This document shows, one piece after another, positions 8,345-17,474 of a stretch of DNA of 64,000 bases (position 1 is its first letter; each line of letters begins with the position of its first letter). The stretch covers positions 310,001-374,000 of the forward strand of contig CAWDKZ010000013.1 of assembly GCA_963803025.1 (NCBI GenBank). The letters are read 5' to 3'. The notes below the pieces were generated by a model that worked only from the letters and a program-made list of their open reading frames with translations, searched no databases and had not been told where the DNA came from. The stretch comes from Bog-793 sp963803025. GTDB lineage: Bacteria > Actinomycetota > Acidimicrobiia > Acidimicrobiales > Bog-793. The position numbers and the translations under genes were made by a program.

Positions 8345-9370
8345 TTGGGCACTTACCAAGTCGCAGTGATCGGCGGGGACGGCATCGGACCCGACGTCGT
8401 CGCCGAGGCACTGAAGGTCGTCGCGGCCGCAGGTGTCCGCTGCGAGACGACCGGGTACGACCTGGGCGCGGGTCGCTACGCGCGCACGGGCGAGGTCCTT
8501 CCTGACGGCGTGCTCGAGGAGCTGCGCGGCCACGACGCGATCCTGCTCGGGGCGGTCGGTCCACCGGTCTGGTCCGTGGACGTGCCCCCTGGGGCGCTGG
8601 AGCGGGGTCTCCTGCTCCGGCTCCGGTTCGAGCTCGATCTCTACGTCAATCTCCGGCCGTGCAACGGGGTCCCCGGCGCAATCGCCCCCGACGCCGATCT
8701 CTGCATCGTCCGGGAGAACACCGAGGGTCCCTACTCCGGGGAGGGAGGTGTTCTGCGGCGCGGGACGCCCTGGGAGGTCGCGACGCAGGGCTCGGTGAAC
8801 ACGCGTCACGGGGTCGAGCGCTGTGTGCGTTATGCGTTCGAACTCGCGGGGACACGGCCGCGACGTTCGGTGACGCTCGTCCACAAGACGAACGTCCTCA
8901 CCTACGCAGGCGACCTGTGGCATCGCGCCTTTAACGAGGTTGCGGACTTGTTCCCGGGGATCGCGACCGCGTACCACCACGTCGACGCGGCCTGTATCTA
9001 CCTCGCGACGGAACCCGACCGCTACGACGTCATCGTCACGGACAACCTTTTCGGCGACATCCTGAGCGACCTCGCCGGCGCGGTGACCGGGGGGATAGGC
9101 CTTGCGGCGTCCGCCAACCTCAATCCGGAGCGCACCGGCCCGTCGCTCTTCGAGCCCGTGCACGGAGCCGCCCACGACATCGTCGGCACCGGACGGGCGA
9201 ACCCGCTCGCCGCCATCCGTTCTGCCGCGATGATGGTGGAGTGGCTCGGTGAGCAGGAGGCGGGGGCGAGGATCACGAAGGCGGTGCTGGACGTGCAGTC
9301 CGAAATGGCGGCACGAAGTGAACACTGGATGACAACGGCGATCGGCGATGCCGTCGCAGAAAGGTTGTAG
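8345..9370 (+). CDS. leuB: 3-isopropylmalate dehydrogenase
   Basis: NAD-dependent oxidative decarboxylation of 3-isopropylmalate, the third leucine step. The protein opens with the family sequence YQVAVIGGDGIGPDVV and carries the metal/substrate signature DNLFGDILSDLAG and the NAD-loop region FEPVHGAAHDI. TTG 8345 gives 341 residues, the usual length, with GAGAGG 4 nt upstream. A GTG at 8264 would add 27 residues with no family counterpart. It ends 2 bp before ilvE, so the two are probably coupled. Confidence 0.94.
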   Translation: MGTYQVAVIGGDGIGPDVVAEALKVVAAAGVRCETTGYDLGAGRYARTGEVLPDGVLEELRGHDAILLGAVGPPVWSVDVPPGALERGLLLRLRFELDLYVNLRPCNGVPGAIAPDADLCIVRENTEGPYSGEGGVLRRGTPWEVATQGSVNTRHGVERCVRYAFELAGTRPRRSVTLVHKTNVLTYAGDLWHRAFNEVADLFPGIATAYHHVDAACIYLATEPDRYDVIVTDNLFGDILSDLAGAVTGGIGLAASANLNPERTGPSLFEPVHGAAHDIVGTGRANPLAAIRSAAMMVEWLGEQEAGARITKAVLDVQSEMAARSEHWMTTAIGDAVAERL

Positions 9371-9372
9371 CG

Positions 9373-10299
9373 ATGCCGCTTACTCCGACAGCGAAGATCT
9401 GGATGGACGGGGAGTTCGTCGACTGGGCCGACGCCAACGTCCACGTCCTCACGCATTCGCTGCACTACGGGACCGGGGTATTCGAGGGCATCCGCGCCTA
9501 TGCGACCGCGAGCGGTCCAGCGATCTTCCGTCTCGGCGACCACGTCACCCGGTTCGATCAGTCGGCGCGAACCCTGATGATGAAGCTGCCGTTCAGCGCG
9601 GGCGAGATCTTCGACGCCATCAAGGCGACGGTGCGATCGACTGGTCTCGAAGCCTGCTACATCCGGCCCATCGCCTACTACGGTTACGGGGACCTGGGTC
9701 TCAACCCGTTGACCTGCGAGGTGCACGTCGCCATCGCCGCCTGGCCCTGGGCCGCGTACCTCGGCGACGAGGCGATCGCTCACGGTGCCCGGGTCAAGGT
9801 CAGTTCCTGGGCCCGCAACGACCCGCGGTCGATGCCGGCCTCAACCAAGGCCACCGGCTCGTACATCAACTCGTCGCTCGCCAAGATCGAGGCGATCATG
9901 GCGGGTTACGAGGAAGCGGTGATGTGCACGACCGACGGCTACCTCTCCGAGTGCACCGGCGAGAACGTCTTCGTCGTCCGGCGGGGCCGATTGCTCACAC
10001 CGCGCGCCTCGGCCTCGGTCGCCCTCGAGGGGGTCACGGCGGACTCGGTGATGACGATCGCGCGTGACCTTGGCTACGAGGTCGCCGAGGAGTCGTTGCG
10101 CCGCACCGACCTCTACATCGCCGAGGAGGCCCTCTTGACCGGAACGGCGGCCGAGATCGTGCCGATCGCATCGGTCGACGACCGTGTCATCGGCGATGGC
10201 ACGCCTGGCCCGATGACACGGGCGATCCAGGGGGTCTTCTCCAAGGCCGTGCGGGGCGAGGTCGACCGGTACAAGGACTGGCTGGACTACGTCAACTAG
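9373..10299 (+). CDS. ilvE: Branched-chain amino acid aminotransferase (fold-type IV PLP enzyme)
   Basis: Catalyses the last transamination to Leu, Ile and Val. The 308 residues show the class-IV layout: KIWMDGEFVDWADANVHVLTHSLHYG at the N terminus (split motif), STKATGSYINSSLAKIEA with the probable PLP lysine in the SSLAK stretch, the cofactor-loop SECTGENVFVV, and LLTGTAAEIVPI. It starts 2 bp after leuB, consistent with a leuB-ilvE operon. Confidence 0.94.
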   Translation: MPLTPTAKIWMDGEFVDWADANVHVLTHSLHYGTGVFEGIRAYATASGPAIFRLGDHVTRFDQSARTLMMKLPFSAGEIFDAIKATVRSTGLEACYIRPIAYYGYGDLGLNPLTCEVHVAIAAWPWAAYLGDEAIAHGARVKVSSWARNDPRSMPASTKATGSYINSSLAKIEAIMAGYEEAVMCTTDGYLSECTGENVFVVRRGRLLTPRASASVALEGVTADSVMTIARDLGYEVAEESLRRTDLYIAEEALLTGTAAEIVPIASVDDRVIGDGTPGPMTRAIQGVFSKAVRGEVDRYKDWLDYVN

Positions 10300-10343
10300 T
10301 CGCGCCACCGCGAGGTAGAAGGGCACCCGATGAGACGAACCCG

Positions 10344-10853
10344 ATGACCCAACCGAGATTCGCCCCCATCGCCATCGAGGACGAGGTGCGGCCCGGGTAC
10401 CGTCTCGGCCCGCCGCGCCCGTGGACCGCGAACCGGCCCGCCGACTTCCGGGCCGGTCCGCCGCCGGCAGGACGCGGCACCGGCACGGCCGGACCGGATC
10501 AGGGCTTCGCCCTGCTCCTGGCTGAGCGCCTGGCGGACCGGCTCGTGCTGTCGCCCGGGGAGCGGCGGGAGGACGTCCTCGGCGGCGCCGTCGGCATCGC
10601 GCTGCGGCGGGCCGCCCTGTTCGGTCGCGCCCCGGTGCTCGCCGACGTCGAACTTGCGCTCGCCATCTTCGGTTACCTCGCCCCGGCACCGCCCGAGCTC
10701 GTCGAGTTCCGCCACGGCCTGTTCGACGGCGTGAGTCGCGACTACTGGGCCCAGCGCGAGCTTGCCCACCAGATCCCGGAGTCGACGCTGCGGCTCGCGT
10801 CGCCGGCGATAGACGTCTCGACGTCGGAATGGCCCGCCCTCGTCGGAGGTTGA
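10344..10853 (+). CDS. Conserved-looking hypothetical protein
   Basis: A 169-residue soluble protein with a Pro/Gly-rich, Arg-rich first third, then a helical Ala/Leu/Arg-rich segment (about 55-120) and an acidic tail. Codon use fits a genuine gene. It starts 44 bp after ilvE on the same strand and may be cotranscribed. I do not recognise a family. No signal peptide, membrane segment or metal motif is visible. Confidence 0.6.
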   Translation: MTQPRFAPIAIEDEVRPGYRLGPPRPWTANRPADFRAGPPPAGRGTGTAGPDQGFALLLAERLADRLVLSPGERREDVLGGAVGIALRRAALFGRAPVLADVELALAIFGYLAPAPPELVEFRHGLFDGVSRDYWAQRELAHQIPESTLRLASPAIDVSTSEWPALVGG

Positions 10854-11009
10854 GCTCGGTAGCGACGGCAGAACGGGGGGCGAGGGGGACGGGGGATCTC
10901 GTGGCGAGACTCGCCGAGCAGACGGGCGCGAGACGGTCACCACTCGAGGTCGGTGGATCGCGCCTCGACGGAGGGGGTGACCTCGGGGTCGCGACTGTGC
11001 GTCCGCGCG

Positions 11010-11246
11010 GGTGACGAGAGCACGAACAACTGGGTGGTGGCGCTGCTGACCTTCGGCGAGGGTTGGCACAACAACCACCACGCCTTCCCGCGTTCGGCGC
11101 GCCACGACCTCGGGCGCCTCGAGATCGACCTCTCCTGGCTCGTCATTCGGACGCTCGCGCGCCTGGGTCTGGCGCCGACGGTCCGCCTGCCGACGCCGGC
11201 GCAGATGACGTGGGTGGCGAGGATCCAACCGGCCGGTTGCCCCTAA
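11010..11246 (+). pseudogene. C-terminal remnant of a fatty acid (acyl-CoA/acyl-lipid) desaturase
   Basis: About 75 codons encode an unmistakable desaturase C terminus: GDESTNNWVVALLTFGEGWH followed by NNHHAFP, the third histidine box, then a short tail to the stop. The first two histidine boxes and all membrane helices are missing. The upstream 150 bp shows no desaturase sequence in any frame, so the 5' part is deleted. The tail overlaps the 3' end of the convergent cyclopropane synthase gene. Confidence 0.7.
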
Positions 11247-12591
11247 TCCCGCCGTCAGCAGGTGGAGCGGCGAGCCTGTCGGCGCGCCAGCTCCGGCGGG
11301 CGAAAAGGCACTGCACGTCGGAGATCCGCCGTTCCACGAAGGCGGCCTCGCAGTAGCACAGATAGAAGTCGAAGAGCAGGCGGAAGGTCTCGTCGAGGCC
11401 GAGCGCCGCGAGCTCGCTCGCGCGGGCCTCGAGTCCCGCCCGCCAGCGGCGCAGCGTCTCGGCGTAGTGCGGCCCGATGTCGTCGAGGGCCATGAGCTCG
11501 AGGTCGGACGTTCTCGCCGTCGTGCCGAGGATGGCCGCGGCCGAGGGCAGACAGCCCCCCGGGAAGATGTAGCGCTTGACAAAGTCCCTGCTCTGCTTGG
11601 CGCGGTCGAAGTACCGGTCGGCGATGACGATCGCCTGCAACGCCATCAGCCCGTCCGGCTTCAGGAGCTGCGCGCACTTGGCGAAAAACCTGGGGTACTG
11701 GCGCCAGTCGACGGCCTCGATCATCTCGATCGAGACGAGTTTGTCATAGCTGCCCACCAGGTCCCGGTAGTCGCGGTACAGCACGGTGACCTGATCGGCG
11801 AGGCCGGCACGGGCCACTTTCTCCGTGGCGAGCTCGAACTGGCGGAGCGAGAGCGTGGTCGTCGTGACGCGGCAGCCGTATTCGCGCGCCGCGTGGATGG
11901 CGAATCCGCCCCAACCGGTCCCGATCTCGAGGACATGGTCACTCGCGCCGAGCTGCAGCTTACGACAGAGGCGGTCGAGCTTGGCAACTTGCGCCTCGTG
12001 GAGCGACGTATCGGCGGAGTCGAACAGCGCGCACGAGTAGGTCATCGTCTCATCGAGGAAAAGCGAGAAGAACTCGTTTCCGAGGTCGTAGTGGGCGCTG
12101 ATGTTCCTCCGGTCGGCGGCGCGCCGGCCGAGGCGTTCGAGGAACCGGACGCGCACCCACAGAACCGGCGCGAGAAGCCGGTGAGCCACCCGCTGCGGGA
12201 GCTCGGTGGAGTCGAGGTTGCGGATGATGACGCGGACCGCCAACACGAGGTCGTCGAGGTCGTCGACCCCCCACCATCCGGAGAAGAAGCCGCGCCCGAG
12301 GCCACCGCTTCCCCCGGTGGCGACGGCGGTCCATGCCGATGGCGACCGCACGGTGATCTCGGGGATCGGCAGACCGTCGACCGGCTCGCCGAACACCTGG
12401 CGCTCGCCACGCTCCGTTATCGCGAGCGCTCCGTCGTGGAGCGAACCGAGCAGGCGGGCGACGAGCGCCCGGGCCACCCGGTCCCGCAGGCGGCGGCGAC
12501 CTGTCGTCTCGCGTCGCTGGGGGACGATCGTCGGTCCGCCGGCGGCCTTCGCGACAGGGCCAGGGAGGACCGGATCACCGTTGCTGGTCAT
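11143..12591 (-). CDS. cfa: Cyclopropane-fatty-acyl-phospholipid synthase family methyltransferase
   Basis: SAM-dependent methyltransferase that adds a methylene bridge to unsaturated acyl chains in membrane lipids. Visible are an N-terminal Cfa domain (about 30-140), NISAHYDLGNEFFSLFLDE, the SAM motif VLEIGTGWGGFAIHAA, the catalytic region EMIEAVDWRQY and YIFPGGCLPS. ATG 12591 was chosen (482 aa). The last 35 or so residues, Pro/Ser/Ala-rich, are the antisense of the desaturase remnant and are not family sequence, so the native stop seems to have been lost. A -10 box 5 nt upstream suggests a leaderless start. Confidence 0.92.
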   Translation of the reverse strand: MTSNGDPVLPGPVAKAAGGPTIVPQRRETTGRRRLRDRVARALVARLLGSLHDGALAITERGERQVFGEPVDGLPIPEITVRSPSAWTAVATGGSGGLGRGFFSGWWGVDDLDDLVLAVRVIIRNLDSTELPQRVAHRLLAPVLWVRVRFLERLGRRAADRRNISAHYDLGNEFFSLFLDETMTYSCALFDSADTSLHEAQVAKLDRLCRKLQLGASDHVLEIGTGWGGFAIHAAREYGCRVTTTTLSLRQFELATEKVARAGLADQVTVLYRDYRDLVGSYDKLVSIEMIEAVDWRQYPRFFAKCAQLLKPDGLMALQAIVIADRYFDRAKQSRDFVKRYIFPGGCLPSAAAILGTTARTSDLELMALDDIGPHYAETLRRWRAGLEARASELAALGLDETFRLLFDFYLCYCEAAFVERRISDVQCLFARRSWRADRLAAPPADGGIRGNRPVGSSPPTSSAPASAGGPSAPDPGARASE

Positions 12592-12596
12592 TCCCC

Positions 12597-12627
12597 AACC
12601 TAGGCACCGCAGACCTCGAGTCGTCAA
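12597..12627 (-). promoter_or_regulatory. cfa promoter, leaderless
   Basis: On the minus strand, TTGACG (12627-12622) and TAGGTT (12602-12597) are 19 bp apart. The -10 ends 5 nt before ATG 12591, so the transcript would begin at the start codon. Confidence 0.5.
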
Positions 12628-12776
12628 GGTGCTCGACGCGCGACCCCGGTCGACGAGCGGCGCCGTCGGCTGTCGGAGGTGTCGCGCGAATCGTCACGGT
12701 GGCTCGGGATAGGCGCGATGCTTGGTGACTGCTCGAGTCGCCCGTATCTCGACTGCTGCCTTCACCGATCTCCCCG

Positions 12777-14378
12777 ATGCTGACCGCCACCGACCTCGAA
12801 CTCACCGCCGGAGCCCGGACACTCCTCCAGGGGGCGACCTTCCACGTCGGGCCGGGCGACCGGATCGGACTGGTCGGCCGGAACGGCGCCGGCAAGACGA
12901 CGCTCACGCGAGTGCTCGCGGGTGAGGTGTTGCCGGCGAAGGGGTCGGTCCATCGCTCCGGTGCGATCGCGTACCTCCCCCAGGATCCGAGAACCGGGGA
13001 CCTTGACGAGATCGCCAGCCACCGGATCCTCTCGGCGCGCGGGCTCGTGAGGATCCTCCACGATCTCGCGGACGCGGCTGCGAAGATGGGCACGTCGGGC
13101 GACGACGGTCGTGAGGACGCGATGGCCCGCTACGCGAGGGCCGAAGAGCGGTTCGCGGCTCGAGGCGGCTGGGCAGCGGAATCCGAGGCGGCCTCGATCG
13201 CGTCGAGCCTCGGGCTCCCGGCACGGGTGCTCGCCCAGCCGCTTCGCACGCTGTCAGGCGGCCAGAGGCGGCGTATCGAACTCGCTCGGGTCCTCTTCTC
13301 CGGGGCGGCGACGTTGTTGCTCGACGAGCCGACCAACCATCTCGACGCCGACTCGATCGGCTGGCTCCGGACGTTCCTGCGTGCCCACGAGGGCGGCTGC
13401 GTCGTCATCAGCCACGACGCGACACTGCTCGAGGAGGCGGTCAACCGCGTCTTCCACCTCGACGCAAACAGGACGACGCTCGACATCTACAACGTCAGCT
13501 GGCGCGTCTACCTCGAACAGCAGGCGGCCGATGATCGCCGGCGCGCCCGGGAGCGTTCCAACGCCGAGCGCAAGATCACCGCGCTGCGCCTGCAGGCGGA
13601 TCGGATGCGGGCCAAGGCGACGAAGGCTGCCGCCGCGCACCAGTTCGACCGGCGCGCCGCGGGTCTCGCTGCCGGATTGCCCGAGGTGCGTCGCCGGGAG
13701 AAGGTGGCCAAGGTCCGCTTTCCCGATCCTGCCCCGTGTGGGAGGACTCCGCTTGCCGCGAGCGGACTGGCGAAGTGCTTCGGCTCCGTCGAGGTGTTCC
13801 GGGGCGTCGATCTCGCGATCGACAGCGGTTCGCGCCTCGTCATTCTCGGGCTCAACGGGGCCGGCAAGACGACGCTGCTGCGCGTGCTCGCGGGAATCGA
13901 ACCCGCCGACGCAGGCGTCGTCGCCGCTGGCCACGGCTTGCGCCTCGGCTACTACGCGCAGGAGCACGAGACGCTCGACCCGGCCGCATCGGTGTTCGTC
14001 AACGTTCGGACACGCGCGCCGGCGGCGGTGACCGATGTCGAGCTGCGGCGCATGCTCGGCGCGTTTCTCTTTGGCGGCGAGCGGATCGATCAGCAGGCCG
14101 GGACCCTCTCTGGCGGCGAGAAGACCCGGCTTGCGCTCGCTTGCCTCGTCGTCTCCTCGGCGAACGTTCTGCTCCTCGACGAGCCGACGAACAACCTCGA
14201 CCCCGCGAGCCGCGCCGAGGTGCTCGCGGCGCTGCGGCGCTATGCCGGGGCGGTCGTCCTCGTCACCCACGATCCCGGGGCGGTCGAAGCCCTCCGGCCC
14301 GAGCGGGTGCTGCTCATGCCCGACGGCGTCGCGGACTTCTGGAGCGACGATCTCGCCGATCTCGTGGCGCTCGCCTAG
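12777..14378 (+). CDS. ABC-F family ATPase (EttA/Uup-like)
   Basis: A soluble twin-ATPase of the ABC-F class, which acts on ribosomes rather than transport; the exact role (translation factor, antibiotic protection) is unknown. The 533 residues contain two ATPase domains: Walker A VGRNGAGKTTL near residue 38 and LGLNGAGKTTLL near 358, signatures LSGGQRRR and LSGGEKTR, and Walker B LLLDEPTNHLD and LLLDEPTNNLD. They are joined by a basic helical linker (about 240-310). No membrane domain is present. It is divergent from cfa. Confidence 0.94.
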   Translation: MLTATDLELTAGARTLLQGATFHVGPGDRIGLVGRNGAGKTTLTRVLAGEVLPAKGSVHRSGAIAYLPQDPRTGDLDEIASHRILSARGLVRILHDLADAAAKMGTSGDDGREDAMARYARAEERFAARGGWAAESEAASIASSLGLPARVLAQPLRTLSGGQRRRIELARVLFSGAATLLLDEPTNHLDADSIGWLRTFLRAHEGGCVVISHDATLLEEAVNRVFHLDANRTTLDIYNVSWRVYLEQQAADDRRRARERSNAERKITALRLQADRMRAKATKAAAAHQFDRRAAGLAAGLPEVRRREKVAKVRFPDPAPCGRTPLAASGLAKCFGSVEVFRGVDLAIDSGSRLVILGLNGAGKTTLLRVLAGIEPADAGVVAAGHGLRLGYYAQEHETLDPAASVFVNVRTRAPAAVTDVELRRMLGAFLFGGERIDQQAGTLSGGEKTRLALACLVVSSANVLLLDEPTNNLDPASRAEVLAALRRYAGAVVLVTHDPGAVEALRPERVLLMPDGVADFWSDDLADLVALA

Positions 14379-14609
14379 ACCTTCACGGCGGTCCTCGCCC
14401 GGCAACGGAACGTCAGACCGCACCCTGAACCAGAGCCGTGGGTGCCCGCCGCTAACGTTGGTTCGGGCCCGCGTGGCACAAGTTCTCAGCAACTTCCCAG
14501 GCTGGACCCAGACGGGTCCGAGGCGGCGACGCCATGCTCGATCCTGAAAAGGATTCCCGGCGGCGTCGGACGGCGCGGAATCGAGTGGAGAACGGTGGAA
14601 GGAGGACCG

Positions 14610-15986
14610 ATGGATGAGATGAACGAGAGCCCGACTCCGCCGCAGGTCGGCGAAGCGACGCCGCCCGGAGTTGGCGGTCGCGACGCGGGTGGATGGACAC
14701 CGACCAACTCGTCTGCCGATCCCGGGGGGCCGACCTTTGCAGAGCCGCCGGGCACCGGCTCTGAGGGGTGGCGGTGGGTCCCGCCACCTGCGGCGAGTGA
14801 CGAGGGGGCGCGGCACCCGCACGGCGGGCGTCGCGTGCTCGTGCTTATGGTGATCGTGGCGCTGCTCGCCGGCATCCTCGGTGCCGGTCTGGACGCCGAG
14901 TTGCGCAGCAACTCGACTCCGAACCGACCTGCCGTGACCCTGCCGACGACCGAGACCAACGGGACCGGGCTCGCAGGTGGCGTCAGCTCGGTCGCACAGG
15001 TGGCCGCTGCAGTCGACCCGGCCGTCGTCGACATCCACACGTACGTCGCGAACGACGTCGCCACGGGCGCCGAGCAGGCCGCAGGGACAGGAATGCTGAT
15101 CACACCTTCTGGAGAGGTGCTCACCAACAACCATGTCGTGGCGGAAGCGACGAAGATCCTGGTGCGGGTCGCCGGTCACGGCACCTATCACGTCAACGTC
15201 CTCGGCGTGGATGTGACCCAGGACGTCGCGCTCCTCCAGCTCGTCGGCGCGCCGACGGACCTTCCCTACGTGCAGATCGGGAACTCGGCGCAGGTCACGG
15301 TCGGGACCCCGGTGGTCGCGATCGGCAACGCACTCGGTCTCGGCGGTAAGCCCACCGTGATCAGCGGCACCATCACGGCGGTCGGCCGCACGATCACGGC
15401 GGCCGATGCGCTGGCCACGACCGCCGACGAGACGCTGCACAACATGCTGCAGACCGATGCGCCGATCGTCGCTGGCGACTCGGGTGGTCCGCTCGTCAAC
15501 GTGAACGACCAGGTCATCGGTATGGACACGGCCGCCCAGTCGGCGGACTCGACGGGCGGGACCGAGGGATTCGCCATCCCGATCAACGAGGCACGGGGCA
15601 TCGCGCGCCAAATCGAGCACGGGAAGTCATCGAGCCGGATTCACCTCGGCGAGACGGCGTTCCTCGGCGTCGAGGAGGGCGAGCCGTCTTCGTTCTCCAT
15701 CAATCCCTTCGGATTCCCGACCGGTGTGACCGGTCCGACCGGAACGGTTTCGCGCCCGGCGGGCGTCTACATCGGTGGAGTCGTTGCCGGGATGCCGGCC
15801 GAGCAAGCGGGCATCGGGGCGGGCGACACGATCACCGCGATCGACGGGACGGCGACCACCACGAACAATTCGCTGCTCGCGGCGATCGATGCTCACAAGC
15901 CAGGTGACTCGATCACGGTCACCTTCGTCGACACGAGCGGCACGTCGCACACCGCCAGCGTCGTCCTGGCTGGGATCACGCGGTAG
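14610..15986 (+). CDS. HtrA/DegP-like trypsin-type serine protease with PDZ domain
   Basis: An envelope quality-control protease of 458 residues. It has an acidic, Pro/Gly-rich cytoplasmic N terminus, one membrane helix (about 76-96), a trypsin-like domain with the triad His175 (TNNHVV), Asp205 (TQDVALL) and Ser291 (GDSGGPL), and a C-terminal PDZ domain (about 365-455). The start at ATG 14610 has a perfect GGAAGGAGG 4 nt upstream; an upstream ATG at 14442 in the same frame lacks this. A strong hairpin follows the stop. Confidence 0.94.
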   Translation: MDEMNESPTPPQVGEATPPGVGGRDAGGWTPTNSSADPGGPTFAEPPGTGSEGWRWVPPPAASDEGARHPHGGRRVLVLMVIVALLAGILGAGLDAELRSNSTPNRPAVTLPTTETNGTGLAGGVSSVAQVAAAVDPAVVDIHTYVANDVATGAEQAAGTGMLITPSGEVLTNNHVVAEATKILVRVAGHGTYHVNVLGVDVTQDVALLQLVGAPTDLPYVQIGNSAQVTVGTPVVAIGNALGLGGKPTVISGTITAVGRTITAADALATTADETLHNMLQTDAPIVAGDSGGPLVNVNDQVIGMDTAAQSADSTGGTEGFAIPINEARGIARQIEHGKSSSRIHLGETAFLGVEEGEPSSFSINPFGFPTGVTGPTGTVSRPAGVYIGGVVAGMPAEQAGIGAGDTITAIDGTATTTNNSLLAAIDAHKPGDSITVTFVDTSGTSHTASVVLAGITR

Positions 15987-16001
15987 ATCAGGCGCGATCG
16001 C

Positions 16002-16030
16002 ACGCCTCGGGCCCTGGTGGCCCGAGGCGT
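16002..16030 (+). terminator. Hairpin terminator after the HtrA-like gene
   Basis: A perfect 12-bp GC-rich stem (16002-16013 with 16019-16030) with a CTGGT loop lies 15 bp after the stop. It has no T-tract, as is common in actinobacteria. Confidence 0.55.
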
Positions 16031-16247
16031 CTTCGCGTCGGCCGCGAATCGGGAGACGACCGCTCGGGGTCTGGGCGATGCGAGACGCGCCTTTCCTGCC
16101 GTCCACTCGGGATGCCTCGGGTTGGAAGGTCGGCGCGATCGCCGCGACGTCGGTGTTGCCTCCTCGTTGCAACGGCGGGGTGTTGTCCCGCGACCAGGAC
16201 CGGGGAACGAGATCGGGCGTGGCCCAGGTCTCGGGTGACGTGCGAGC

Positions 16248-16385
16248 ATGAACGCGGGTGTCGTGGACCGCGACCGTGAGGCGCGCCGCCGGTTCGAGGA
16301 CCCGCAAGCGGCTGTGGAACGGGACACGGCGCGTCAGCGATGGCGCGGGAATCGGCCGTGGGGCAAGGTATCGACATGCGCGTGA
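16248..16385 (+). CDS. Possible 45-residue Arg-rich small protein
   Basis: An ATG-started frame of 45 codons ends 10 nt inside the following glycosyltransferase gene, an arrangement that suggests translational coupling. The product is highly charged and ends in a WRGNRPWG-type segment. Third-position GC is high but the ribosome binding site is weak. I recognise no family. The rest of 16031-16375 shows no supported gene. Confidence 0.25.
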   Translation: MNAGVVDRDREARRRFEDPQAAVERDTARQRWRGNRPWGKVSTCA

Positions 16386-17398
16386 TGATTGTGGCGCCAC
16401 CGTGGCTACCCGTTCCGCCACCGGCCTACGGTGGAACCGAGACCGTCCTTGACGGTCTCGCCCGGGGACTGCGAGCAGCCGGCCACGAGGTGTTGCTCTA
16501 CACCACCGGCGAGAGCACCTGCGCAGTCGAGCGCGCCTGGGTCTTCGAGCGCGCGATCGGCGTCGGCGCGGGTGGCGCGGCCCAGGAGATACGACACGTC
16601 GTGCACGCCTACGAGCTGGCGCGCGAGGTCGACGTCGTGCACGATCACACGCTGATCGGGCCGCTGTACTCGGAACGGTTCCCGAGCGTTCCCGTCGTCA
16701 CGACGAACCACGGCCCGTTCGAGAGCGATCTCATCGACTCCTACCGGATTGTCGCCGATCGCGTCCCCATCATCGCGATATCTCATCATCAGGCCTCGAC
16801 CACGCGTGACGTCCCGATTGCGGCCGTCATCCACCACGGGGTCGATCCCTCGGAGTTCCCGGTCGGGGACGGTTCTGGGGGGTACGCGCTCTTCCTCGGT
16901 CGATTGAACCCCGGCAAGGGGGCGCACATCGCGGCGCAGGTCGCACGCGAAGCCGGGATCGCGTTGCGCATCGCGGGGAAGTGCAACGAGCAGCTCGAGA
17001 TGGACTATCTCGAGTCGACGATCAAGCCACTGCTCGGAACCGACGTCGAGTACCTCGGTGAGGTCGACCACGAGACGAAGCTCGATCTGCTCGGACGAGC
17101 GAGGTTGCTTCTCAACCCGATTTCCTGGCCGGAACCGTTCGGCATGGTGATGATCGAGGCCCTCGCCTGCGGCACGCCGGTCGTCACGACGCCGTTTGGC
17201 GCGGCCCCCGAGATCGTCGACGACCTGGTCACAGGTTTCGTCCGCTCCGGCGCCGCGGCGCTCGTCGACGCCGTGGGCCGTATCGACGAGATCGACCGGC
17301 GATGCTGTCGCGGCGCGGTCGAGGGGCACTTCTCGTTGCGGCGGATGGTCGACGAGCACGTCGAGCTGTATCGCCGCGTGTTGGATGGCGAATGGTGA
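16376..17398 (+). CDS. GT4-family glycosyltransferase
   Basis: A retaining GT-B glycosyltransferase of 340 residues. The N-terminal acceptor domain has MRVMIVAPPWLPVPPPAYGG, typical of family 4. The C-terminal donor domain contains FLGRLNPGKGAHIA and the EPFGMVMIEALACGTPVV (Glu-x7-Glu) nucleotide-sugar motif. The substrate cannot be told from sequence. It sits 76 bp before a debranching-enzyme-like gene, so a shared role in glycan or trehalose/glycogen-type metabolism is possible. Confidence 0.9.
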   Translation: MRVMIVAPPWLPVPPPAYGGTETVLDGLARGLRAAGHEVLLYTTGESTCAVERAWVFERAIGVGAGGAAQEIRHVVHAYELAREVDVVHDHTLIGPLYSERFPSVPVVTTNHGPFESDLIDSYRIVADRVPIIAISHHQASTTRDVPIAAVIHHGVDPSEFPVGDGSGGYALFLGRLNPGKGAHIAAQVAREAGIALRIAGKCNEQLEMDYLESTIKPLLGTDVEYLGEVDHETKLDLLGRARLLLNPISWPEPFGMVMIEALACGTPVVTTPFGAAPEIVDDLVTGFVRSGAAALVDAVGRIDEIDRRCCRGAVEGHFSLRRMVDEHVELYRRVLDGEW

Positions 17399-17474
17399 GG
17401 CAGGGATCGGTCGGGTGCGACGTAGCGCCCGGGGGGCGACGGCGGATCCCCGATCGCTTCGGATCGGTGTGCCG

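Noticed and set aside
12777..15620. Very long minus-strand frame opposite the ABC-F and protease genes
   Set aside because: Arg/Asp-rich antisense of two well-defined genes, a common artefact of high GC.
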